Positions 56,634 through 64,000 of a stretch of DNA of 64,000 nt are shown here, piece by piece. The number at the start of each line of letters is the position of its first letter. The stretch's first letter is position 1. The notes under the pieces were generated by a model that saw nothing but the letters and a program-made list of their open reading frames with translations, was not told the origin of the DNA and did not search any database. The stretch spans positions 124,001 through 188,000 of the forward strand of contig NZ_ALJF01000011.1 of the NCBI RefSeq assembly GCF_000300855.1. The letters run 5' to 3'. The stretch is from Agrobacterium albertimagni AOL15 (GTDB lineage Bacteria > Pseudomonadota > Alphaproteobacteria > Rhizobiales > Rhizobiaceae). A program made the translations under genes and the position numbers.

Positions 56634-57425
56634 ATGGCGAAGCCAGCCCTGTCGTTTGCGGACAACGATCCCCGGCTCAAAGCCGATGACCGGCGCGACT
56701 GGATTGCCGTCCTGCCGCTGGGCGCGCATGAGCAGCACGGCCCGCACCTGCCCTTCGAGACCGACACGATCATTGCTGATGGCATCATGCGCCGCGTCGC
56801 CGAGGCCCTGCCGTCCTATCTGCCCGTCACCATTCTGCCGGCAGAGCCCGTAGGCTACTCGATCGAACATATGGATGTAAAAGGCAGCCGGACGCTCACC
56901 TATGACGCGGCGATCAACCGCTGGCTCGACATCGCCGAAGACCTGAACCGCCAGGGCATTCGCAAACTGGTGCTGATGAACGCCCATGGCGGCAATTCCC
57001 CGCTGCTCACGATTGTCGCAACCGAAGCGCGAGTGCGCTTCAACATGCTGGTGGTCGCCACCAGCTGGACACGCTTCGGCCAGCCAGAGGGCTGGATCAC
57101 GCCTGAAGCGAAGGCAATCGACATCCACGGCGGCGACATCGAGACATCCGTCATGCTGGCGCTCGCACCGGATCGGGTGGACATGACGAAAGCAGAGAGC
57201 TTCCCATCCCGCCAATCCGACTTCGCCGCCCGCTTCCGCCATCTGCGCGCCTATGGTCCCCACGCCTTCGGTTGGAAGATGTCGGATCTCAACTCACAGG
57301 GCGTGGCCGGCAATGCGGCGGCGGCGACGGCAGAGAGGGGTGAACGACTGCTGGACCATGCGGTCGCGGGCGTTTTGGAGTTGCTGGAGGACGTGCATGC
57401 GTTCGATATTGCAACATTGACGTGA
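56634..57425 (+). CDS. Creatininase-family amidohydrolase
   Basis: A 263-aa metal-dependent hydrolase of the creatininase/MftE/ArfB family. The metal motifs are LPLGAHEQHGPHLPFETDT (~residues 26-44), then MNAHGGNSPLL and IDIHGGDIETSVMLAL. All expected His/Glu/Asp ligands are visible. Members act on creatinine, formamido-pyrimidines or peptide cofactors; the substrate here is undetermined. Starts at 56616 and 56619 are also open; 56634 is preferred for the GAGG 10 nt upstream. Confidence 0.88.
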   Translation: MAKPALSFADNDPRLKADDRRDWIAVLPLGAHEQHGPHLPFETDTIIADGIMRRVAEALPSYLPVTILPAEPVGYSIEHMDVKGSRTLTYDAAINRWLDIAEDLNRQGIRKLVLMNAHGGNSPLLTIVATEARVRFNMLVVATSWTRFGQPEGWITPEAKAIDIHGGDIETSVMLALAPDRVDMTKAESFPSRQSDFAARFRHLRAYGPHAFGWKMSDLNSQGVAGNAAAATAERGERLLDHAVAGVLELLEDVHAFDIATLT

Positions 57426-57483
57426 GCTTGCAGGGCCAACTGGCAAGGCGCATATTGGTCGAGAGAGAACGTGAGGAAGAAGC

Positions 57484-57756
57484 ATGCGTGTTTCCATGGA
57501 GCAGGCAGCCGCGCGGGTCGAAGAACTTGTGGAGCGAGCTGAACGCGGAGAGCCCGTCATCATCACCCGCGATGGGCAGGATGCTGTCGTGTTGCAACCG
57601 ATCGAACCGACCGGCCGACGTCCTGCGCTAGCTATCGAGGAACGACGGGCCATTCTCGAAGAGATCATGGCCAAGGCCCCACGCCCCGTTCCAGGCGAAC
57701 CGCTCGCTGACAGAAGTCACGACTTTCTGTACGATGAAAACGGTCTTCCAGCGTGA
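57484..57756 (+). CDS. Phd/YefM-type antitoxin
   Basis: A 90-aa antitoxin. The N-terminus RVSMEQAAARVEELVERAERGEPVIITRDGQDAVVLQP is the Phd/YefM fold. The C-terminal tail (PGEPLADRSHDFLYDENGLPA) wraps the toxin. GTGAGGAAGA precedes the ATG. Its stop overlaps the PIN toxin start as GTGA. Confidence 0.88.
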   Translation: MRVSMEQAAARVEELVERAERGEPVIITRDGQDAVVLQPIEPTGRRPALAIEERRAILEEIMAKAPRPVPGEPLADRSHDFLYDENGLPA

Positions 57757-58148
57757 TCGCACTCGACACGTCTGCGCTGATTGCAATCGTCAAGAATGAA
57801 GCGACTGCCAAGGCCTGTGCAGCAGTTCTGGAAATCCCCAACAGGCGTCTATTATTATCAGCTGGCACGCTACTCGAACTGAAAATCGTGGCGCTTCAGA
57901 AGAAGTGTACGGAGGAATTGTCGCGACTGGTTACATCGCTCAACTTCGAGATCATCGACCTCACGGCCTCCCGAGCGGAAGTCGCTGCCGCAGCCTATCA
58001 ACGCTTCGGCAAAGGGATCCACCCGGCCTCGCTCAACTTCGGCGATTGCTTCTCCTATGCCACCGCCAAGGAGTTCGACTGCCCTCTTCTCTATGTCGGA
58101 GACGACTTCGCCCGCACAGATGTCCGCTCGGCGCTGGCCGCCGCCTGA
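57753..58148 (+). CDS. vapC: VapC-family PIN-domain toxin
   Basis: A 131-aa PIN ribonuclease. Acidic residues are in place: Asp5 (IALDTSAL), the Glu in TLLELKIVAL, the Asp in LNFGDCFSYATAKE, and the Asp pair in VGDDFARTD. GTG start at 57753 overlapping the antitoxin. VapC toxins cut tRNA or rRNA; the antitoxin here is Phd-type rather than VapB, a common mixed pairing. Confidence 0.9.
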   Translation: MIALDTSALIAIVKNEATAKACAAVLEIPNRRLLLSAGTLLELKIVALQKKCTEELSRLVTSLNFEIIDLTASRAEVAAAAYQRFGKGIHPASLNFGDCFSYATAKEFDCPLLYVGDDFARTDVRSALAAA

Positions 58149-58247
58149 GCCGTACGAAAGCCTTTGAACTGGCAAGACGGAACGCCTATATGGGGGTAAC
58201 ACCATTACAGCCGCACCGCCCGGCGCCCCCTGACATCAGAGGCTTTC

Positions 58248-59354
58248 ATGACCGAAGCATCCGTAAAACCGACACCCGTCACCGTGCTCACCGGCTATCT
58301 CGGCGCCGGCAAAACGACGCTGCTCAATCGCATCCTCTCCGAAAACCATGGCAAGAAATACGCCGTCATCGTCAACGAATTCGGCGAGATCGGCATCGAC
58401 AACGACCTGATCGTCGAGTCTGATGAAGAAATCTACGAAATGAACAACGGCTGCGTATGCTGCACCGTGCGCGGCGACCTGATACGCGTCGTGGAAGGCC
58501 TGATGCGCCGTCCCGGCCGCTTCGACGGCATCATCGTCGAGACAACAGGCCTCGCCGATCCGGTCCCGGTCGCCCAGACCTTCTTCATGGATGACGACGT
58601 CCGCTCCAAGACGGAACTCGACGCCGTGGTTGCACTGGTCGATGCAAAGCATTTGCCGCTGCGCCTCAAGGACAGCCGCGAAGCCGAAGACCAGATCGCC
58701 TTTGCCGACGTCGTCGTCATCAACAAGGCCGATCTCGTCAGCCATGACGAGTTGCACCAGATCGAGCATATCGTCCGCGCGATCAATCCGTCGGCCCGCA
58801 TCTACTCGACCACCCGCTCCGGCGTTGATCTGGCCAAGGTTCTCGACCAGGGAGCCTTCAATCTTGAGCGCGCGCTGGAAAATGATCCCCATTTCCTCGA
58901 TCATGACGACCCGGACCATGTCTGCGGCCCGGATTGCGATCACGATCATCACCATCATGGTCATGACCATGATCACGGGCATGATCACCATCATCACGAC
59001 CATGGCCATGGCCACCACCATCATGACCACGCCCCGTCTGCCATCCACGACGTCACCGTGACCTCGGTGTCGCTGCGCGGCGGCGAGATGAACCCGGACC
59101 GATTCTTCCCCTGGATCCAGAAGGTGACGCAGACTCAAGGGCCAAACATTCTGCGCCTGAAGGGCATCATCGCCTTCAAGGGCGACGAGGAGCGTTATGT
59201 CGTTCAGGGCGTGCACATGATCGTCGAAGGCGATCACCAGCGTCCGTGGAAGGATGGCGAGAAGCGCGAGAGCCGCCTTGTCTTTATCGGTCGCGAACTC
59301 GACCGCGAAAAGCTCGAAGCGAGTTTCAAGGCCTGCGAAGCCACCACCGCCTGA
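58248..59354 (+). CDS. CobW/COG0523 GTP-dependent metallochaperone with His-rich loop
   Basis: A 368-aa G3E-family GTPase. The Walker A motif is [15 protein letters not shown] (16-30), the metal motif is CVCC (Cys69-x-Cys71-Cys72), and the specificity motif is NKADLV. Residues ~220-266 are a linker with about 23 histidines in HD/HH units plus two cysteines (HVCGPDC). The C-terminal CobW domain begins near [18 protein letters not shown]. Such proteins insert Zn or Co into clients when metal is scarce. No Zur box was recognised upstream. The next gene is a WD40 protein, 61 bp away. Confidence 0.93.
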   Translation: MTEASVKPTPVTVLTGYLGAGKTTLLNRILSENHGKKYAVIVNEFGEIGIDNDLIVESDEEIYEMNNGCVCCTVRGDLIRVVEGLMRRPGRFDGIIVETTGLADPVPVAQTFFMDDDVRSKTELDAVVALVDAKHLPLRLKDSREAEDQIAFADVVVINKADLVSHDELHQIEHIVRAINPSARIYSTTRSGVDLAKVLDQGAFNLERALENDPHFLDHDDPDHVCGPDCDHDHHHHGHDHDHGHDHHHHDHGHGHHHHDHAPSAIHDVTVTSVSLRGGEMNPDRFFPWIQKVTQTQGPNILRLKGIIAFKGDEERYVVQGVHMIVEGDHQRPWKDGEKRESRLVFIGRELDREKLEASFKACEATTA

Positions 59355-59415
59355 ACGGGGCTTTTGCGCCCCGCCGCCTGACCGAACCGTTCTGCCTGAA
59401 AGAAAGCCTGTCCGT

Positions 59416-60402
59416 ATGCCCACAGTCGCACCGCTCGATATCGAAGGTCACGTTGTCTCGACCCATTTTCTCGGTGACATCCCGGTCTTCGCCGCGGCAA
59501 GCGGTGCCATTCATCGGCTGGATGGCGGCGAGAAGGTGACGGAGGCGAATGCCGGTCTGCTGACTTGCGTCAAGGATCCGGCAAGCCAGACCCTGCTCAC
59601 CGGTGGCGAGGACGGCCGCGTGCTGCGCATCGCCCATGACGGCACGGTAACAGAAGTCGCCCATGTGCCGCGCAAGTGGATCTCGGTCGTCGCGCCCGGT
59701 CCGCAAGGCGCGGTCGCCTATGCTTATGGCAAGTCGACCTTCGTGCGGCTTGCCGATGGCACGACAAAGGAATTTGTCGAGGAGCGTACTGTCGAGGCCG
59801 TCGATTTTGCTCCCAAGGGTCTGCGCATCGCCGTCGCCCGCTATAACGGCGTCACGCTCCATTGGGTTGGGACGGCAGGCGCGCCTGTCGATCTCGACTG
59901 GAAGGGCGCCCATACCGGCGTGACCTTCTCGCCCGATGGCCGCTTCGTTGTCACCATGATGCAGGAATCGGCGCTGCATGGCTGGAAGCTCGACGGCAAG
60001 GCCGCCGACACGCGCCACATGCGGATGACCGGCTATCCCGCCAAGGTCAAATCTCTTTCCTGGTCGCCCAAGGGCAAGTGGCTCGCCTCGTCAGGTGCAC
60101 CGGCCGCAATCGTCTGGCCGTTTTCCGGCAAGGACGGCCCGATGGGCAAGGCCCCGCTCGAACTCGGCACCCGCGCCAACATTCTCGTCACTCAGGTCGC
60201 CTTCCACCCGATGGAGGAAGTTCTGGCGATCGGGTTCATCGACGGCATGATCCTCGCCGTGCGCATCGCCGATGGCAAGGAGGCGCTGTTGCGCCGTCCC
60301 GGCAAGGGTGCCGTGACCTCGCTTGCCTGGAGCAGCACCGGCAAACTCCTCGCCTTCGCCTCCGAGGCGGGTGACTGCGGCGTCATTGACATCACCGGCT
60401 GA
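59416..60402 (+). CDS. WD40-repeat protein linked to the CobW gene
   Basis: A 328-aa beta-propeller protein without signal peptide. Repeats with GGEDGRVLRIAHDG, VTFSPDGRFVVTMMQESALHGWKL, SLSWSPKGKWLASSGAPAAIVWPF and SLAWSSTGKLLAFASEAGDCGVIDI are visible. The gene follows cobW in the same direction. The ATG at 59416 gives MPTVAPLDIEGH. I recall the pair as conserved in Rhizobiales, but no function is known; a scaffold role in metal delivery is possible. Confidence 0.85.
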   Translation: MPTVAPLDIEGHVVSTHFLGDIPVFAAASGAIHRLDGGEKVTEANAGLLTCVKDPASQTLLTGGEDGRVLRIAHDGTVTEVAHVPRKWISVVAPGPQGAVAYAYGKSTFVRLADGTTKEFVEERTVEAVDFAPKGLRIAVARYNGVTLHWVGTAGAPVDLDWKGAHTGVTFSPDGRFVVTMMQESALHGWKLDGKAADTRHMRMTGYPAKVKSLSWSPKGKWLASSGAPAAIVWPFSGKDGPMGKAPLELGTRANILVTQVAFHPMEEVLAIGFIDGMILAVRIADGKEALLRRPGKGAVTSLAWSSTGKLLAFASEAGDCGVIDITG

Positions 60403-60513
60403 TTGCCGCGCACGGCGCCAAGAGCGTTTTAGTTGCGTGTACTCGCAAGAAAAATCGCGCTTAACGGCAAATACTACAAAAAATCACACTATACTATTCA
60501 CTGTATGCTCACC

Positions 60514-60521
60514 TTAACCAT
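60514..60521 (+). promoter_or_regulatory. TTAACCAT, possible CtrA half-site in the MCP promoter region
   Basis: TTAACCAT (60514-60521) equals the stronger CtrA half-site. No second TTAA occurs at 7-bp spacing. The surrounding 60403-60600 is AT-rich (TATACT and TATGCT hexamers) and probably holds the MCP promoter. Weak evidence alone. Confidence 0.2.
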
Positions 60522-60637
60522 GCGGTAGTAAATCCCTCCCTATTTTCGGGGAGGACGAGCGAGAGACAACAAAGCCGCGTCTCGTCTGACTGCAAGATTC
60601 TCCGCAGCCTATCTCAGATTTTCTTCAACCACGGCAT

Positions 60638-60674
60638 CCTGCCGAGGCGCAGACGCATGCGCCTGTCCGGCAGG
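60638..60674 (+). other. Long nested hairpin in the MCP leader
   Basis: CCTGCCGAGGCGC (60638-60650) pairs with GCGCCT (60659-60664) and CGGCAGG (60668-60674): a 13-bp stem with one 3-nt bulge and an 8-nt loop. It ends 22 nt before the ATG. No T-run follows, so it is more likely a translational or mRNA-stability element than a terminator. A smaller CCTCCC/GGGAGG hairpin lies at 60534-60555. Confidence 0.45.
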
Positions 60675-60696
60675 CGGATTTGCAAACGGACGCAAC

Positions 60697-62532
60697 ATGA
60701 CACTCAACCTCAAAATCGTGGTGACGGCAGCGGGTCTCGCTCTTGCCGCCGGCATCGTCGCAGTCGCCGGAGTGGGCGCACAGACGCTGCAGACGCTCAA
60801 GGTCAATGGTCCGATCTATAAAGAGATCGTCGACGGCAAGGACCTGATCGCCGACATCCTTCCTCCGCCACTCTATCTGATCGAATCCTACGCGTTGGCC
60901 AACGAGGTCTTCGTTCATCCAGACACAGCAGCCGTCAACATCCCCCGCTTCGACGTGCTGAAGACGCTCTACGAAGAGCGCCGAGAATACTGGAAGAACT
61001 CCACCCTGCCAGACGCTCTGCGCGCGAAGCTTTATGACGAAGTCATCGCCAAGGGGGACCGCTATTGGAGCACGCTTCAGAACGAGGTGAAGCCCGCTCT
61101 TTCGGCCGGCGATGCCAGCGCTGTCACGCCGATTCTGTCGAGACTGAAGGTCGAGTTCCACGATCACGAGACCTCGGTGAACCAGTTGGTGACAATGGCA
61201 AGCGACTATCTTGTCAGCCGTGAATCCTATGCGGCCGCAGAATCGTCCAGCCGCGAGCTTCTCGTGCTGACCCTGGGTCTTCTGCTTATCGCAACCGCGC
61301 TTGGCAGCGTCTACTTCATCCACCGCCGCGCGCTGAAACCGCTTGGCGAAATCACCGACTTCATGACCAACATGGCAGGTGGCGATTTCACCGCCACCGT
61401 ACCCCATGCAAACCGCAAGGATGAAATTGGCCATATCGCGGCAGCCGTCGAGGTCTTCCGCCAGGCCGGCCTCGAAAATCAGCGCCTGCAGTCTGAAACC
61501 GAAACGGCCCGCGCCGAGGTGGACCGCGAGCGGGCCCTGCGCGACAAGGACCGCATGATCGAGGCGGAAGCTTTGCGCTTCGTCATCGAAGCCTTGGGTG
61601 CCGGCCTGCATCGTCTAGCTGAATGCAATATCCGCATGACCCTGGACGAAGCCTTCGATAAGCGCTTCGAACCGCTGCGCCACGACTTTAATCATTCGAT
61701 CGCAACCTTCCAGACGACCCTGGAAAAGGTCATGGAAGAGACCCGTCGCCTGCTGGAAAATAGCCAGGAAATGCGGGAGGCGTCCAGCAATCTCGCAAAT
61801 CGCACGGAGCAGCAGGCAGCAGCCCTTGAGCAGACGTCAGCAGCCCTCGAACAGGTGACTGCCACGGTACGGCTTTCGGCCCAGCGCACCAGCGATACGC
61901 GGGAACTCGTGAGAGAAGCGAAAAACTGTGCCGTGGCATCCGGAGATGTGGTTCGCTCCGCCGTATCGGCCATGGAGCGTATCGAAACCGCATCTTCCGA
62001 GATCGGCCAGATCATCGGCGTGATCGACGAGATCGCCTTCCAGACAAATCTTTTGGCACTGAACGCCGGCGTCGAGGCGGCGCGCGCTGGTGAAGCCGGC
62101 AAAGGCTTCGCGGTGGTCGCTCAGGAGGTCCGGGAATTGGCGCAGCGCTCGGCAAACGCTGCACGTGACATTAAGGGCCTGATCCAAAAGTCCAGTGTCG
62201 AAGTGTCTTCCGGTGTCCAGCTCGTCGGCGAAACCGGCCACGCCCTCGATCAGATCGGCGATTTCGTCAGCCGAATCGACACCAATGTCGATGCGATCGC
62301 AACGGCAGCCCGGGAACAGGCAACCGGTCTTCAGGAAATCAGTGCGGCGATCAACAGCATCGACCAGATGACCCAGCAAAATGCCGCCATGGTCGAGGAA
62401 ACAACAGCCATCGGTCATACCCTGGCAGAAGGCGCGATGTTGTTGACAACCCTGGTCAACAGGTTCGAACTCAATCGCCGCGCGGAGATCCGGGAAGGCA
62501 AATCAAGGACGATCGAGCACCGGGCCGCGTAA
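60697..62532 (+). CDS. Methyl-accepting chemotaxis protein
   Basis: A 611-aa receptor. TM1 covers residues ~5-30 and a ~155-residue periplasmic helical sensor domain follows. TM2 is ~188-208 (LLVLTLGLLLIATALGSVYF), then HAMP (ALKPLGEITDFMTNMAGGDFTA). The signalling hairpin tip is IDEIAFQTNLLALNAGVEAARAGEAGKGFAVVA near residue 445. The sensor domain resembles no ligand class I can name. No C-terminal CheR-binding pentapeptide is present. Monocistronic, with a structured leader. Confidence 0.95.
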   Translation: MTLNLKIVVTAAGLALAAGIVAVAGVGAQTLQTLKVNGPIYKEIVDGKDLIADILPPPLYLIESYALANEVFVHPDTAAVNIPRFDVLKTLYEERREYWKNSTLPDALRAKLYDEVIAKGDRYWSTLQNEVKPALSAGDASAVTPILSRLKVEFHDHETSVNQLVTMASDYLVSRESYAAAESSSRELLVLTLGLLLIATALGSVYFIHRRALKPLGEITDFMTNMAGGDFTATVPHANRKDEIGHIAAAVEVFRQAGLENQRLQSETETARAEVDRERALRDKDRMIEAEALRFVIEALGAGLHRLAECNIRMTLDEAFDKRFEPLRHDFNHSIATFQTTLEKVMEETRRLLENSQEMREASSNLANRTEQQAAALEQTSAALEQVTATVRLSAQRTSDTRELVREAKNCAVASGDVVRSAVSAMERIETASSEIGQIIGVIDEIAFQTNLLALNAGVEAARAGEAGKGFAVVAQEVRELAQRSANAARDIKGLIQKSSVEVSSGVQLVGETGHALDQIGDFVSRIDTNVDAIATAAREQATGLQEISAAINSIDQMTQQNAAMVEETTAIGHTLAEGAMLLTTLVNRFELNRRAEIREGKSRTIEHRAA

Positions 62533-62554
62533 GCCGCCGAGGTCTGGCCTCAAC

Positions 62555-62591
62555 AAAAAAACGCCCGGCCATCCCAAGGGACGGCCGGGCG
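62555..62591 (-). terminator. Rho-independent terminator of the porin gene
   Basis: On the minus strand CGCCCGGCC (62591-62583) and GGCCGGGCG (62570-62562) form a 9-bp stem extended by an inner GUCCC/GGGAU-like helix, followed by seven T residues. Confidence 0.85.
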
Positions 62592-62613
62592 CATCATCAA
62601 TCAATCGATCGGA

Positions 62614-63246
62614 TCAGAACTTGACCGCGAGACCGACGTTGACCGTGTGCTGGCTGAAATCGACGTCGGTGCCGCCGAGGTTGCCGGAACCGAAGTCGTT
62701 GTAGCGATACTCGACGCGGGTGAACATGCGGTCGGTCAGAGCGTAGTCAACGCCACCACCGATAGTCCAGCCATGCAGCGTGTCGTCAAAGCTGCCAGCT
62801 GCGGTGTTGCCTTCGATGTTCGTGCCCGTGTAACCACCGGCTACGTAAAGCAGCGCGCGGTCCATGGCATAACCCATGCGGGCGCGAGCCGACCAGTTCA
62901 GACCGGATTCGAAATCGCCGACGCCAGCGACAGTTTCGTCGTTCCAGTCGTAGTTCAGGTCGCCTTCGAGACCAACGACGAGCTGGTTGCCGAGATCCCA
63001 GTTATAGCCAACGAAGCCGCCGAAGCGTGCGCCGTCGAAGCTTGCGTCGATACCTGCAGTTTCGCCGTCACCCCAGCCGTAGCCGGTCAGGATACCTGCA
63101 TAGCCACCTGCCCAGGAAAACTGCGGCGCGGTTTCGATGGCAGCCATCGGCGGTTCAGCCGGAGCTTCGTAGATGGCGTCAGCCGCGAAAGCCGAGGTCG
63201 AAATCGCCAGAGCGGCGGCAGATCCGAGAAGGATGCTCTTCATCAT
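62614..63246 (-). CDS. Omp25/RopB-like outer-membrane beta-barrel protein
   Basis: A 210-aa outer-membrane protein. The signal peptide is MMKSILLGSAAALAISTSAFA, cleaved before ADAIYEAP. An acidic Pro-rich spacer (APAEPPMAAIETAP) and an eight-strand barrel follow: FSWAGGYAGILTGYGWGDG, GGFVGYNWDLGNQLVVGLEGDL, SARARMGYAMDRALLYVAGGYT, and terminal HTVNVGLAVKF with final Phe. This is the Omp25/31 family common in Rhizobiales. AGGAG lies 8 nt before the ATG at 63246. The 336-bp upstream region (63247-63582) shows a TATAAG hexamer and otherwise nothing clear. Confidence 0.93.
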   Translation of the reverse strand: MMKSILLGSAAALAISTSAFAADAIYEAPAEPPMAAIETAPQFSWAGGYAGILTGYGWGDGETAGIDASFDGARFGGFVGYNWDLGNQLVVGLEGDLNYDWNDETVAGVGDFESGLNWSARARMGYAMDRALLYVAGGYTGTNIEGNTAAGSFDDTLHGWTIGGGVDYALTDRMFTRVEYRYNDFGSGNLGGTDVDFSQHTVNVGLAVKF

Positions 63247-63582
63247 GTTTTTAACTCCTGTGTTACAAGGTCGCTTATAACGCCATCTCTGGTTAATGTA
63301 TGTGATGATTATACAACATAACCACCTAAACCTATCCGGCGTATTTGTTCCCGCCCGTGCGAAATTTTTCGCGCCGGACCCCGCACCAAGAAGCGATGAG
63401 AGCGAAGATAGTTCCCGCTCGTGGCGGAAAAAAGGACAGCTCTTGTCAGGACTGCGTGAGGAGTGCGTGAGTTTTGCCACACCGGCTGGCGCAGACCGCA
63501 CAAGCTGAGCAAGTGCTTCTGAAAATCGCAAGCGGCCCGGAGCACGCGCAGGCTTCTGCGAATGAAGGAACGTCGTCGCGCC

Positions 63583-64000
63583 TCACCACACCCAATAATG
63601 AAAGGCCGTGCCATTTTGCGTGAGGCTGGCAAACTTGCCAGTGGCACTGTCGGTCATCATTTCATTTTCGATGACGACGTATTTTTCAAGGAATTCGTCC
63701 ATGCCCGATGTATTCCAGCGCCCGACAGACCCGCTCTGCTGCCCATCCGCGCGATAGAAATCAGTCTGCGTGTAGATGGATGTGACGCCCATTTTTGACA
63801 TGTCGTAGCGTTGGAGCGTCCCATCCTCCGCTGCCTTCAGGAACGCTCGGGCGCGTTCCGCCTTGCTCCCGATCCCTTTTGCCTGCTCAGTGAATGCTTC
63901 GAGCTGCTTTGACATCTGCTCGCTATCGGTGATGAACTTGCCGGTCCCGGTCTTAGTCAGCCGATAATCACCGTTGGTGCCCTCGATGCGCTCCGCGCCT
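63583..64000 (-). CDS. Hypothetical protein, C-terminal part (cut by right edge)
   Basis: The frame stays open to the window edge, so at least 138 residues of a longer protein are seen. An ATG at 63915 exists, but preceding in-frame codons (…TNGDYRLTKTGTGKFITDSEQ) read as protein, so the gene probably starts outside. The visible part is hydrophilic, with an Ala/Lys/Glu-rich helix (QLEAFTEQAKGIGSKAERARAF) and an aromatic end (GTAFHYWVW). No family is recognised and no membrane segment is visible. Confidence 0.6.
   Translation of the reverse strand, partial: GAERIEGTNGDYRLTKTGTGKFITDSEQMSKQLEAFTEQAKGIGSKAERARAFLKAAEDGTLQRYDMSKMGVTSIYTQTDFYRADGQQSGSVGRWNTSGMDEFLEKYVVIENEMMTDSATGKFASLTQNGTAFHYWVW

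Noticed and set aside
58930..59035. Apparent short tandem repeat
   Set aside because: The repeated cat/cac/gac units encode the His/Asp linker of the CobW protein and are coding low complexity, not a CRISPR or satellite.
58236..59423. 395-codon minus-strand frame opposite the CobW gene
   Set aside because: Its hydrophobic Met/Val run is the complement of the His-rich repeat, not a membrane segment.

Overview
The window looks like chromosomal DNA of a Rhizobiaceae-type alphaproteobacterium (Rhizobium/Agrobacterium/Ensifer relatives). Supporting features are high GC, a rhizobial CpdR-type response regulator beside an N-formylglutamate amidohydrolase, the glgPBCA-pgm/glgX glycogen genes, heterotetrameric sarcosine oxidase soxBDAG, an RpoH consensus of the rhizobial CTTGAA-N17-CCANAT kind, Omp25/RopB-like porin, and a CobW/WD40 pair. 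I saw no insertion sequence, prophage, integrase or CRISPR array. Nearly all of it is coding.

Layout. 1-3.3 kb: 5' part of gltB (glutamate synthase) and a low-specificity threonine aldolase. 3.4-6.1 kb: a four-gene DUF2282/DUF692/DUF2063/DoxX operon of the copper-buffering bufferin (gig) type, with structured RNA before and after the precursor gene. 6.1-10.7 kb: hsp20 with a sigma-32 promoter and ROSE-like thermosensor, a lipase-like hydrolase, hisN, a probable anti-Shine-Dalgarno small RNA, N-formylglutamate amidohydrolase, cpdR and tRNA-Val(GAC). 10.8-13.6 kb: a YkgJ-like metal-binding protein, an FAH-family hydrolase and manC. 13.7-20.4 kb: a tight three-gene block of transglutaminase-amidoligase, circularly permuted ATP-grasp/alpha-E and a second transglutaminase. 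This is a poorly understood peptide-bond chemistry system and the best candidate here for an undescribed function. It is followed by a TadG/VWA-like protein.

22-36 kb: glycogen metabolism (glgP, glgB, glgC, glgA, pgm, glgX), interrupted between pgm and glgX by a five-gene arsenic resistance operon (arsR, Trx-type arsC, acr3, Grx-type arsC, arsH). 36.4-38.5 kb: a MaoC-like dehydratase, a DUF2332 protein and a ParDE toxin-antitoxin pair. 38.7-43.8 kb: soxBDAG on the minus strand. 44-49 kb: rpsU, a TPR lipoprotein, a small cytochrome oxidase subunit, a FeeM/autoinducer-synthase-like acyltransferase with a CtrA-type box, and a membrane c-di-GMP phosphodiesterase. 49.4-56.5 kb: a TakP-like TRAP transporter, a putative protease inhibitor, a 2-hydroxyacid dehydrogenase, and LacI and MarR regulators. 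56.6-64 kb: a creatininase-family protein, a Phd/VapC module, CobW with a His-rich loop, a WD40 protein, a chemotaxis receptor, an Omp25-like porin and an edge-truncated unknown gene.

The genes cover central storage carbon, one-carbon and keto-acid use, metal and arsenic handling, and cell-cycle/second-messenger signalling. All calls come from reading the sequence; no database search was run. Family names and literature links are recalled and marked as such.
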